26,134 nucleotides of DNA from Acidimicrobiaceae bacterium. Its GTDB lineage: Bacteria > Actinomycetota > Acidimicrobiia > Acidimicrobiales > RAAP-2. The notes beneath the pieces are model-generated. The model saw only the letters and a program-made list of their open reading frames with translations. It ran no database searches and was not told where the DNA came from. A program made the translations under genes and the position numbers. Shown piece after piece: positions 1-7,448 of this stretch. The DNA lies in the NCBI GenBank assembly GCA_003151555.1, contig PLXU01000027.1, forward strand, positions 1 to 26,134, read 5' to 3'. The stretch's first letter is position 1. Every line of letters starts with the position of its first letter.

Positions 1-154
1 TGACGGCCTGGACGATCTGCTCGGGTGTCTGGTGCAGACCGGTGTAGACCACCTCGAAACCGGCGTCACGCAGGGCCCGCGCGATGACTTTGGCCCCACG
101 ATCATGGCCGTCCAGGCCGGGCTTGGCGACTACGACTCGATACGTGCGTTCCAT
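1..154 (-). CDS. B12-binding subunit/domain of a methylmalonyl-CoA-mutase-type enzyme (N-terminal part)
   Basis: The minus-strand frame opens at an ATG (154-152) and runs off the left edge; 51 residues are visible. It carries the cobalamin-binding signature DGHDRG inside KPGLDGHDRGAKV, followed by ALRDAGFEVVYTGLHQTPEQ. This is the standard start of the free-standing small B12-binding subunit of acyl-CoA mutases such as methylmalonyl-CoA mutase. The His of the DxHxxG motif is the expected lower axial ligand of cobalt. Family role: carbon-skeleton rearrangement between methylmalonyl-CoA and succinyl-CoA with a partner catalytic subunit, which is not in the window. No Shine-Dalgarno sequence is seen before the ATG. 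A TATGCT element (169-164, minus) ends nine bases upstream, so a very short or absent leader is possible. The exact acyl-CoA substrate cannot be decided from this fragment. Confidence 0.85.
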   Translation of the reverse strand, partial: MERTYRVVVAKPGLDGHDRGAKVIARALRDAGFEVVYTGLHQTPEQIVQAV

Positions 155-224
155 CGATAGTTCAGCATAGAGGCCCCCAAGCGGCCACTTTTGCGCCGAG
201 GCTTCTTAGAAACCCCTAGTAGCG

Positions 225-1142
225 TTGGCGGTCGTGACGACGCCCATTGCTCCGAGCCGAAGCACCCCGCGCGCGCTCGTATCGGCAATGCGCCCCAAGC
301 AATGGATTAAAAACTGCCTCATTGCGGTCGCTCCCGCCGCGGCGCACAGTTTGACGCACGCGGTCGTGATGGAGCGAACGGCGACGGCCTTCGCGGCCTT
401 TTGTTTCCTGGCCTCGGCCATCTATCTCCTCAACGATCTGCGCGACGCGGAGTCCGATCGCCGACATCCCACCAAACGGTTCCGGGCCGTTGCCTCGGGC
501 CAGCTGTCGCCTCGAATCGCGGCCACGAGTGCCGTCGTGCTCATTCTCATTGCCTTCGCCATTCCCTTTACACTCTCGCGGTCTCATGGTTTGCTGCTCA
601 TTCTCGGCCTCTATCTCGCCATTTCGCTCAGTTACACCATGTGGCTAAAGAACGTGGCCGTCATTGAGTTGGGAGTCGTGGCGAGCGGATTCTTCCTAAG
701 GGCGTACGCGGGCGCCGTGACGTCGCACATATTCGTCTCGACGTGGTTCCTCGTGGTCATTTCCTTCGGGGCGCTCTTCCTGGTCGTGGGCAAACGATCG
801 AGCGAACTGAAAGAAGTCGGCGCCCTCTCCACCCGTCGGGTGCTGGCGGAGTACGCACCGGAGTTTCTGCACTCGGCGCTCACGCTGAGCGCCACCGTGG
901 TCGTCACGGGCTACTGCCTGTGGGCCTTCGACACGTCATCAACGGGCCTTTCCTCCAGGTACAACGACTTCGTGCCGGTGCGACTATCGGTGGTTCCCGT
1001 CGTCTTCGCGATTCTCTTCATCATGCGTTCGGCCGAAGCCGGTGACGGCTCAGCGCCCGAGGAACTAGTTCTGCACAACCGAACCGTTCAAGTACTGGGC
1101 CTAGTGTGGATCGTGCTGTTGCTGTGGGGCGTCTACAAGTGA
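225..1142 (+). CDS. ubiA: Decaprenyl-phosphate phosphoribosyltransferase (UbiA family)
   Basis: UbiA-superfamily membrane prenyltransferase of 305 residues, close to the length of the mycobacterial enzyme Rv3806c. Family role: transfers phosphoribose from PRPP to decaprenyl phosphate, the first committed step to decaprenyl-phosphoryl-arabinose. Visible support is RPKQWIKN near the N-terminus and the Asp-rich Mg/PRPP motif NDLRDAESDRRHPTKRFR starting at N70. A second conserved block is VIELGVVASGFFLRAYAG, and about eight or nine hydrophobic helices are visible. The start is uncertain: TTG 225, GTG 234 and ATG 288 are all in frame and none has a clear ribosome-binding site. The longer starts match the N-terminal length of the mycobacterial protein. 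The stop overlaps the GTG of dprE1, and the dprE1-dprE2 context makes the substrate assignment strong. Confidence 0.92.
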   Translation: MAVVTTPIAPSRSTPRALVSAMRPKQWIKNCLIAVAPAAAHSLTHAVVMERTATAFAAFCFLASAIYLLNDLRDAESDRRHPTKRFRAVASGQLSPRIAATSAVVLILIAFAIPFTLSRSHGLLLILGLYLAISLSYTMWLKNVAVIELGVVASGFFLRAYAGAVTSHIFVSTWFLVVISFGALFLVVGKRSSELKEVGALSTRRVLAEYAPEFLHSALTLSATVVVTGYCLWAFDTSSTGLSSRYNDFVPVRLSVVPVVFAILFIMRSAEAGDGSAPEELVLHNRTVQVLGLVWIVLLLWGVYK

Positions 1143-2473
1143 GCCGCAGCACCCTGAGCGGTTGGGGTCGCACCGCGCCGGGCGTCGCCACGGTGGTGAG
1201 CCCAACTTGTGATGAGGAGGTAGCACAGGCCCTCGCCACCTCATCGGGAATAATCGCTCGCGGGCTCGGGCGCAGCTACGGCGACGCGGCACAGTTGAGC
1301 GGAGGTACCGTGCTGAGCAACCTCGCCCTGGTCGACCAGAGCGCCATCGACGAAAATGGCGTCATCAGCGTGGGCGCGGGCACGTCGCTCGACCAGCTCT
1401 TGGCCTTCTCCATCCCCCAAGGCTGGTTTCTGCCGGTAACGCCGGGAACCCGTCAGGTCACCATTGGTGGAGCGGTGGCCGCCGACGTGCACGGCAAGAA
1501 CCATCACGTTGATGGTTCATTCGCAAACCACGTCTTGGACATGCGACTCGTCACTCCGGATAACTCGATGACCCTGTCGCCGAGCCAAGACGGCGAGCTC
1601 TTCTGGGCCACCATGGGAGGAATGGGCCTGACGGGCGTCGTGAGCAGGGTGACGCTTCGGATGCTCAAGATCGAAACCGATCAGATGCTCGTCGACACCG
1701 ATCGATTTTCGAATCTCGATGAGGTGATGAACGCGATGGTGACGGGCGACAACGCCTATCAGTACTCCGTCGCCTGGGTTGACTGCATGTCGCGAGGTCT
1801 GTCCATGGGTCGAGCCGTACTCACGCGAGCCCGACACGCCACGCGAAGTGATGTCGACGCTGGTACGTTACGTGCGCCTAGACCCACGAGACTCTCAGTG
1901 CCGTGTAGCGCACCCAACGGACTTCTCAACCCGCTCACGATCAAAGCATTCAATGAACTGTGGTTCCGTTTGTCACCTCGCCACCAAGAAGAAAAACCGA
2001 AGTCCTTGTCCGCCTTCTTTCATCCCCTCGATGGTCTGCGCGACTGGAACCGCCTCTACGGACCACGGGGTTTCGTGCAATACCAATTCTGCGTGCCCGA
2101 GGGGGCCGCCGACACGGTGCGCCGGGTCATCGAACATCTCTCGTCGTCGGGCATCGCGAGCTTCCTCGCCGTGCTCAAACGCTTCGGCCCTTCCAATCCC
2201 GGGCTGCTTTCATTCCCGATGTCCGGTTGGACCCTGGCGCTCGACCTGCCCGTGGGTTCCCCGTCGCTCCCTGGCCTGCTCGACGACCTCGACGAAATGG
2301 TGGTGTCGGCGCGGGGACGTGTGTACCTCGCCAAGGATGCCCGTTTACGTCCCGAGATGGCCCGAGCCATGTACCCCAATCTTGACGAGTTTCTCGCCGT
2401 GAAGGACCGGGTGGATCCAAGGCATCAGCTCACCAGCGATCTGGCCCGCCGTCTTCACCTAGTAGGAACGTGA
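1139..2473 (+). CDS. dprE1: Decaprenylphosphoryl-beta-D-ribose 2'-oxidase DprE1
   Basis: FAD-dependent VAO-type oxidase of 444 residues (about 460 in mycobacteria). With DprE2 it epimerises decaprenylphosphoryl ribose to decaprenylphosphoryl arabinose; DprE1 performs the 2'-oxidation. The N-terminus LSGWGRTAP, the FAD-domain motif GLGRSYGD (44-49 for GRSYGD), PGTRQVTIGGA and HGKNHH (118-123) are all diagnostic. So are GFVQYQF and the substrate-site lysine in LAKD (K399). The position of the mycobacterial cysteine (Cys387) hit by benzothiazinones is Ala367 here (GWTLALDLP against GWNICVDFP). Start chosen: GTG 1139, which overlaps the ubiA stop as GTGA; an upstream in-frame ATG at 1106 would lie deep inside ubiA. 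Translation is probably coupled to ubiA. Confidence 0.95.
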   Translation: MSRSTLSGWGRTAPGVATVVSPTCDEEVAQALATSSGIIARGLGRSYGDAAQLSGGTVLSNLALVDQSAIDENGVISVGAGTSLDQLLAFSIPQGWFLPVTPGTRQVTIGGAVAADVHGKNHHVDGSFANHVLDMRLVTPDNSMTLSPSQDGELFWATMGGMGLTGVVSRVTLRMLKIETDQMLVDTDRFSNLDEVMNAMVTGDNAYQYSVAWVDCMSRGLSMGRAVLTRARHATRSDVDAGTLRAPRPTRLSVPCSAPNGLLNPLTIKAFNELWFRLSPRHQEEKPKSLSAFFHPLDGLRDWNRLYGPRGFVQYQFCVPEGAADTVRRVIEHLSSSGIASFLAVLKRFGPSNPGLLSFPMSGWTLALDLPVGSPSLPGLLDDLDEMVVSARGRVYLAKDARLRPEMARAMYPNLDEFLAVKDRVDPRHQLTSDLARRLHLVGT

Positions 2474-2475
2474 CT

Positions 2476-3252
2476 ATGGAGAACGCCTTCGGCCAGCCGC
2501 AAAGCATCGTCGTGCTCGGTGGTAGCTCCGAGATCGCCCGAGCGATAACGAAACGGCTTTGCGCGGCGCGCGCTCACACGGTGATCCTGGCGGGACGTAA
2601 TCAACAGCTACTGGACGCCGCCGCGAGCGAAGCACGCGAATTCGGCGCGAGCCAGGTCGAGACCGTACTCTTCGACGCCAAAGATCCGTCGAACGCGCAA
2701 CGCACCGTTACTGAGTCATTCGCCAAGGTCGACGGCGCCACGGACCTGGTGGTCATCGCCGTGGGGTTGCTCGGTGACCAGGAACGCGACGAAAATGATC
2801 CGGCGTTGGCGACCGAGATGGCGATGGTCAACTTCACGTGGCCCGTCGCTGCGTTGGCTGCGGTTCGTGGTCTCATGGTCGCCCAGGGCAGCGGTCGAAT
2901 TCTCGTCATCTCTTCGGTCGCCGCCATTCGCGTTCGCCGTGCCAAGTACCTTTACGGCGGTGCGAAGGCCGGCCTTGACCGGCTCTGCGTTGGCCTCGCC
3001 GACTCGCTGGAAGGTACGGGCGTCACGTTGCAGATCCTTCGCCCTGGCCACGTCCGCTCGAAGATGACCGCGGGGGCCAAGGAACCGCCCTTCGCCACGG
3101 GGGTGGATCAGGTCGCCGACGACGTCGTGAAGGGACTGGCCAATCGGAGTCGCGTCATCTGGAGCCCGCCGATCTTGCGTTTCCTCTTTGGCGTGCTGCG
3201 CCACTTGCCCGCGCCCTTATGGCGCAAGGTGACCGACGAGGCGTCCCGATAA
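2476..3252 (+). CDS. dprE2: Decaprenylphosphoryl-2-keto-ribose reductase DprE2 (SDR family)
   Basis: Classical-fold short-chain dehydrogenase/reductase of 258 residues. It reduces the 2-keto intermediate made by DprE1, giving decaprenylphosphoryl arabinose, with an NAD(P)H cofactor. Seen: the nucleotide-binding turn VVLGGSSEIA near the N-terminus, catalytic Ser147 in VISSVAA, and the catalytic pair Tyr160-x3-Lys164 in YGGAKAG. Ser to Tyr spacing is 13 residues, as expected. RVRRA just before the Tyr and the C-terminal FGVLRHLP match mycobacterial DprE2 (MVLRHIP). Start: ATG 2476 has an AGGA eight bases upstream; a GTG at 2470 overlaps the dprE1 stop but would leave that AGGA too close. The gene is followed after 17 bases by the response regulator, so the operon may continue. 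Confidence 0.93.
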   Translation: MENAFGQPQSIVVLGGSSEIARAITKRLCAARAHTVILAGRNQQLLDAAASEAREFGASQVETVLFDAKDPSNAQRTVTESFAKVDGATDLVVIAVGLLGDQERDENDPALATEMAMVNFTWPVAALAAVRGLMVAQGSGRILVISSVAAIRVRRAKYLYGGAKAGLDRLCVGLADSLEGTGVTLQILRPGHVRSKMTAGAKEPPFATGVDQVADDVVKGLANRSRVIWSPPILRFLFGVLRHLPAPLWRKVTDEASR

Positions 3253-3269
3253 CCGAAAGTTGGTAGGTA

Positions 3270-3938
3270 ATGAGGATTCTGGTCGCCGAAGACGATCGAA
3301 CCCTTCGCGAGGTTCTCCAGCGCGGCCTGCGTGAGGCGGGCTACGTGGTTGACGCCGTCGCCGACGGCGAGGCCGCGACCGTACTGCTGAATGAAAATGA
3401 ATACGAGGTCGCCATTTTGGATTGGCGCATGCCCAAGCGCAGCGGCATCGAAACGCTCGCCCTCGCGAGGAGCGCCGGCGTCACCACACCGATTCTCATT
3501 TTGACCGCTCGCGACGCTCCGCTTGATCGGGTCGAAGGACTCAATACCGGCGCCGACGACTATTTGGTCAAGCCCTTTGATTTCGCAGAGCTCGTAGCCA
3601 GGCTGCAGGCGCTGCAGCGGCGACCGGCGCTGCGCTTCACCAAGGAGATTTATTGCGGCGATCTCCACTTCGATTCGGCCACCAGAGAGCTTCGCGGCGC
3701 GGGAGAGGCGATCGACCTAACCGCAACGGAACGTCTACTCATCGAACTGCTTATGCGTCGAAGCCCCGCCGCCGTGTCTCGTCGGACCATCGCGAACCAG
3801 GTGTGGAGCGATCAGGCCGACGTGGTGGGTTCGAACACGATTGAAGTTCATATCGCAAGAATTCGGTCCAAGCTAGTGAGGTGCGAAACGAAGATCGAAA
3901 CCATTCGAGGCTTCGGGTACCGAGTGGTCGCGCCGTGA
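3270..3938 (+). CDS. OmpR/PhoB-family response regulator
   Basis: Two-domain transcriptional regulator of 222 residues. The receiver domain (about 1-115) has the acidic pair D8-D9, phospho-acceptor Asp51 in AILDWRMP, Thr79 in ILTA and Lys101 in YLVKPF. The C-terminal part (about 125-222) is a winged-helix DNA-binding domain ending in VHIARIRSKL and IRGFGYRVV, typical of OmpR/PhoB. The start ATG follows a GGTAGGT purine stretch by a few bases. It lies 17 bases after dprE2 and its stop overlaps the kinase GTG, so it pairs with that kinase and may be co-transcribed with the arabinan genes. The target promoter is unknown; the redox cassette immediately downstream is one candidate. Confidence 0.94.
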   Translation: MRILVAEDDRTLREVLQRGLREAGYVVDAVADGEAATVLLNENEYEVAILDWRMPKRSGIETLALARSAGVTTPILILTARDAPLDRVEGLNTGADDYLVKPFDFAELVARLQALQRRPALRFTKEIYCGDLHFDSATRELRGAGEAIDLTATERLLIELLMRRSPAAVSRRTIANQVWSDQADVVGSNTIEVHIARIRSKLVRCETKIETIRGFGYRVVAP

Positions 3939-5173
3939 GGACACAACGACCCGATCGGATTCGGGCGGCCCAGGTGGCGGTTATCGCGACGGCAATTGGC
4001 ATGGCTTTCTACGTACTCAGCGTGTTGATTTTCAATGTTTTTTTGATCAACCGCATGACCTCCCAGGTTGACGCCCGTCTCAGCCAACGGCTCGAATTCG
4101 CCGTCAGGGATGGCGGTCAGCGCGAAGGATCGATCAGCGGTTCAACAACAAGTGATTCCGTCGACCACGACAACGATGACGCACCAATTTTTGTGTGGCG
4201 AGTGAGTGCCGCGGGCGCCAGCACCGCCATTACCGGCGGCGCGCCGAAGCTGCCGTCCAAGTCGTGGGTGGCGGGAGAAAGTTCTTTGACCCTGGCCCAT
4301 TCGACCTTTGGCCTTAGCGCGCTCAAGTTCCGTTCGGGTTGGCTGGTCGCCGGAGAAAGTCTGGCCGAGGTACAGAGGGTGAAGGCCTCGCTCGTCAACG
4401 CGGAATTGATCTTCGGTATCGTGCTGCTGGTATTGATGGTGGGCGCTGCCTTCATCGTCGGGATCAGAGCCCTGGCGCCCATTGCCCGGGCGCAACGACG
4501 CCAGAAGGAGTTCACGGCAGACGCCTCACACGAACTGAGAACACCCTTGAGTGTGATCGAGGCCGAGGTGGAAATCGCCCTCAGTAGACGAAGGGACGCC
4601 GAATCGTACCGGTCGGCGTTGGAGCGCATCGGGGGCGAAGGGCGTCGCCTGCAGAGGATTGTTGAGGATCTGCTGTGGCTCGCTCGTTCCGATGGAGAAC
4701 AGAAAAAACTTCGACCTGATGAGGTCGCCGACGTCGGGGCGATCGCCGCCGCGTGCACCGAACGATTCCAGATCGTGGCTCAAACCTTGCAACTGCGTCT
4801 CAGTTTCGCGAAGTTGGGCGATGGTGTCGCCACCGTGAGGGCATCGGCGGAATCCATCGATCGCCTCGTGGGTGTGCTGATCGATAACGCGTGCAAATTT
4901 GCCGGGCAAGGGGGCCAGGTGGAGGTGCTGGTGGCGACGCAGGTCGGCACCGTCACGTTGGAAGTGGACGACAGCGGTCCCGGAATTGCCGAGGACGAGC
5001 GAGCTCTCATATTTGACCGATTTCACCGCACGTCCTCGTCGTCGGGAGGGACCGGCCTCGGGCTCGCGATTGCCGATTCGATCGTGCGCACCACCCAGGC
5101 CAGTTGGTCCATCGGTTCAGCCTCGATCGGAGGTGCCAGTTTCGAAATAACGTGGCACCACACGTCGAAGTGA
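3935..5173 (+). CDS. Membrane sensor histidine kinase lacking a HAMP domain
   Basis: Sensor kinase of 412 residues, cognate to the preceding regulator. Order of parts: cytoplasmic N-terminus, TM1 (about 14-37), an extracytoplasmic domain of roughly 110 residues without a recognised fold, TM2 (about 150-173), then a very short linker. The dimerisation/phospho-acceptor helix follows with His199 in DASHELRTPL. The ATPase domain has an N-box (LIDNACKF), G1 (DDSGPGIAEDE), F-box (FDRFHR) and G2 (GGTGLGLAI). Only about 20 residues separate TM2 from the DHp helix, too few for a full HAMP. Start chosen: GTG 3935, which overlaps the regulator stop as GTGA; an in-frame GTG at 3881 lies inside the regulator gene. 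The signal sensed is not evident. Confidence 0.93.
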   Translation: MRTQRPDRIRAAQVAVIATAIGMAFYVLSVLIFNVFLINRMTSQVDARLSQRLEFAVRDGGQREGSISGSTTSDSVDHDNDDAPIFVWRVSAAGASTAITGGAPKLPSKSWVAGESSLTLAHSTFGLSALKFRSGWLVAGESLAEVQRVKASLVNAELIFGIVLLVLMVGAAFIVGIRALAPIARAQRRQKEFTADASHELRTPLSVIEAEVEIALSRRRDAESYRSALERIGGEGRRLQRIVEDLLWLARSDGEQKKLRPDEVADVGAIAAACTERFQIVAQTLQLRLSFAKLGDGVATVRASAESIDRLVGVLIDNACKFAGQGGQVEVLVATQVGTVTLEVDDSGPGIAEDERALIFDRFHRTSSSSGGTGLGLAIADSIVRTTQASWSIGSASIGGASFEITWHHTSK

Positions 5174-5343
5174 GCGCCCACTCGAACGGGCGTGCGAGGA
5201 TGCGGAACGAAGCGTTTCCCAGTGGATTGCTCGCAACCTCGAGCCTTTGCCCCGGCGTGAGTCGCTGTCTATCTTTTGTATGGTTAAGGCAAGTCTAAGA
5301 ATTTGAGAAGAGCCGAACGGCCTTAATCAGGTCGTAAGGTTGA

Positions 5344-5463
5344 ATGCTTAGCCTGAATGACATGGCCGGCGATGAAATTTCCGAGGGGACGTTCGCTCGC
5401 GCCATCAGCGAACGAGATACCTCGCGCATCGGTGGCAATATTGACGGGCCCACTTGTCGATGA
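5344..5463 (+). CDS. Possible 39-residue small ORF upstream of a membrane protein gene
   Basis: An ATG at 5344 opens a 39-codon frame (starting MLSLNDMAGDEISEG) that ends at a TGA overlapping the ATG of the next gene as ATGA. A GTAAGG purine stretch lies just upstream. The peptide is hydrophilic, has no recognised domain and contains no run of identical regulatory codons. It could be a translationally coupled leader, a small protein, or chance. It is the only gene-like content of the 5174-5459 gap. Support is limited to the start context and the overlap. Confidence 0.25.
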   Translation: MLSLNDMAGDEISEGTFARAISERDTSRIGGNIDGPTCR

Positions 5464-6101
5464 CACTGAGCGATCAGTCCGATCTGAAGCGTGATCCCCG
5501 AGCGCAGGGCGCTCGGCACGCTCGCAAACTTGGCGCCGACGCGAATTCACGACTGACTAGTTCGACGGCGCTGGTCCTGCTCGTTCTTCTGGCCGTAGAG
5601 GGCGTGACCGTGATTCAGGTCAGGGCTCTGCTCACGCTGCACGTCTTCATCGGAATGTTGCTTGTCCCGCCCGTGCTGATAAAACTGGCCAGCACCATCT
5701 GGCGCTTCGCGAAGTACTACTCGGGATCGCCCGACTACCGGCTCAAGGGCCCGCCCCCGGTGGTGTTACGGATACTCGGACCCATGGTGGCGTTGTTGAC
5801 CATCATTCTCTTTCTCTCGGGAATTCTCCTCTTGTTCAGTCCAAAATCCTGGCAAGTCGAACTGCTGCTCCTACACAAGGCCAGTTTCATTCTGTGGTTT
5901 GGATGCATGACTGTCCACGTCCTCGGTCACGCTGGTGAGACTGCTCGATTGTCCACCAAGGATTGGGTGCGCAGGGTTCGCGGTCGCGTGGCGGGTTCAC
6001 GGGCCCGGCGTCTCTTAATTACCTCGAGCCTCGTGAGCGGACTGGCTCTCGCATTCGTGACGGTCCCCTACGTGGGTCCATGGCTAGGCGCGCGGGGTTA
6101 G
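5460..6101 (+). CDS. Conserved four-helix membrane protein, possibly cytochrome-b-like
   Basis: A 213-residue protein with a basic cytoplasmic N-terminus and about five hydrophobic segments, four of them in the core. A His lies in TLHVFIGMLLVPPVLIK and a second group lies in LHKASFILWFGCMTVHVLGH, where two His are 14 residues apart on one helix. That spacing is common for helices that hold b-type haem. The first helix has Lys where the partner His would fall, so haem binding is uncertain. The loop KYYSGSPDYRLKGPPP looks strongly constrained. I recognise it as a type seen in actinobacteria but do not know an assigned function. Start chosen: ATG 5460; an in-frame TTG lies at 5454. It precedes a glycosidase-domain gene by five bases and shares the strand with the flavin redox genes, which suggests a role in membrane electron transfer. 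Confidence 0.8.
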   Translation: MTLSDQSDLKRDPRAQGARHARKLGADANSRLTSSTALVLLVLLAVEGVTVIQVRALLTLHVFIGMLLVPPVLIKLASTIWRFAKYYSGSPDYRLKGPPPVVLRILGPMVALLTIILFLSGILLLFSPKSWQVELLLLHKASFILWFGCMTVHVLGHAGETARLSTKDWVRRVRGRVAGSRARRLLITSSLVSGLALAFVTVPYVGPWLGARG

Positions 6102-6106
6102 CGTTC

Positions 6107-7357
6107 ATGAATCAAACAACGGTCAATCGACACAGGCCCCCTTCGAATGAGGAGCCACTGACGGCTCGCCAAATCATGACGATGCGCGCAAAACGACGCC
6201 GGATGTATCGCCGGCGACGCGTGGCCGCGGTCCTCTTACTGGTATTTTCCATCGTCTTTATCTGGTTTGCGTTTTCTCTCGGCGGAGCCCTCTTGAACCC
6301 GGCGATGGGCAACTCCTTTACCGCACGCCTCGCCGAGTGGGCGAGGACCCACGGTGCGGCGAGCATCGTGAATTGGACGGAAAACGAGTGGTACAGCCAT
6401 CACCCGCCACCCGTCGGCGGCACGCTGCCAACCGGTGCGATTCGTCCCCCCTCAAAAGCTCAAGCCGTCACGAGCACCCTCCCATTCCTTGCAACGCCAT
6501 CACCAATCGTTCCCTTCGCGTCGCCGGCGATCGCCGGCGAAGGTCAGTGGTCGCCCGTAGGGCGTCGTGTCGATGGCGTGCCGGCGATCTACGAAACGAC
6601 GCTCCGGCCCGACGCCGTGCACACCAGTTACGTGGTGGGCGTCGCCTGGATGGATACCAAACTGCTACACGCGTCGCTCTACTCGGGCAGCGTGGTTCCG
6701 GGCGGGGGGCCCTATAACCGAACGGCCCCCGTGCAGGCTCCCGCCGCGCGAACGCTCGTGGCCGCGTTCAACGCTGGGTTTCTAATGAGCGACGCGAACG
6801 GGGGGTACTACACGGATGGCAAGACCGTCCGGCCACTGCGTAACGGCGCCGCATCGTTCGTGGTCTACGCCGACGGCTCATCCGACGTGATTTCGTGGAG
6901 CGACGGCGCCAACGTGCCGTCCGACATCGTCTCAGTGCGCCAGAACCTTGACTTGCTGGTGAGCAATTCCAAGCCCGTGCCGGGACTCAACGCCAGCGAC
7001 ACCTCGAAATGGGGCTTTACGCTGGGCAATGCCGTGTACGTCTGGCGCTCGGGCTTGGGCGTAACGGCCGACGGTGCGCTCGTCTACGTGGGCGGGCCCG
7101 GTCTTAACATCACCGATCTCGCCAACCTGCTCGTTCGCGCCGGCGCCGTACGCGCGATGGAGCTCGACATCAACACCGACTGGGTCAACTTTTCCAGCTA
7201 CCAGCCGTCGACGCCGGAGGGACTGGCGGCGGGATCAAACGGCACGGAATTGTTGCCCGCGATGACGGGCACCCCGTCGCGCTACTTCGAATCGTGGTGG
7301 GCGCGCGACTTCATAACCCTGTCGTCGATCGTCGGTCCCAAGACGGGCCAAGGATAA
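6107..7357 (+). CDS. Membrane-anchored phosphodiester glycosidase (NAGPA-like) domain protein
   Basis: A 416-residue protein with a basic N-terminus (residues 29-38 are mostly Arg/Lys), one transmembrane anchor (about 39-61), a Pro-rich spacer and a C-terminal domain from about 155 to 410. The domain shows LVAAFNAGF, GGYYTDGKTVRPLRNGAAS, VVYADG and AMELDINTDW, the pattern of the phosphodiester glycosidase family related to the enzyme uncovering mannose-6-phosphate (NAGPA). Family role: cleavage of a sugar-1-phosphodiester bond. In bacteria the substrate is mostly unknown but is thought to be wall or capsule glycans, so the domain is expected outside the membrane. Start: ATG 6107; an in-frame ATG at 6080 would overlap the previous gene. 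Its place between a haem-like membrane protein and a flavocytochrome is unexplained. Confidence 0.82.
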   Translation: MNQTTVNRHRPPSNEEPLTARQIMTMRAKRRRMYRRRRVAAVLLLVFSIVFIWFAFSLGGALLNPAMGNSFTARLAEWARTHGAASIVNWTENEWYSHHPPPVGGTLPTGAIRPPSKAQAVTSTLPFLATPSPIVPFASPAIAGEGQWSPVGRRVDGVPAIYETTLRPDAVHTSYVVGVAWMDTKLLHASLYSGSVVPGGGPYNRTAPVQAPAARTLVAAFNAGFLMSDANGGYYTDGKTVRPLRNGAASFVVYADGSSDVISWSDGANVPSDIVSVRQNLDLLVSNSKPVPGLNASDTSKWGFTLGNAVYVWRSGLGVTADGALVYVGGPGLNITDLANLLVRAGAVRAMELDINTDWVNFSSYQPSTPEGLAAGSNGTELLPAMTGTPSRYFESWWARDFITLSSIVGPKTGQG

Positions 7358-7448
7358 ATCGTGACGAAATCACCGACACTTCATCTCGGCACCCGCCGTG
7401 CGTCGCCACATTCTTTCACGACTCATATGTTCTTCTTCAAGAGCCCTA

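Noticed and set aside
5174..5193. CGCCC/GGGCG hairpin after the sensor kinase gene as a terminator
   Set aside because: The stem is only five base pairs plus a wobble and no T-run follows.
5276..5360. Partial resemblance to DtxR/IdeR iron boxes (GTTAAGGCAAGTCTAAG and GCTTAGCCTGA) upstream of the redox block
   Set aside because: Only the central bases fit and neither site is a good 19-base palindrome; the iron link of the downstream genes makes it tempting but the sequence does not carry it.
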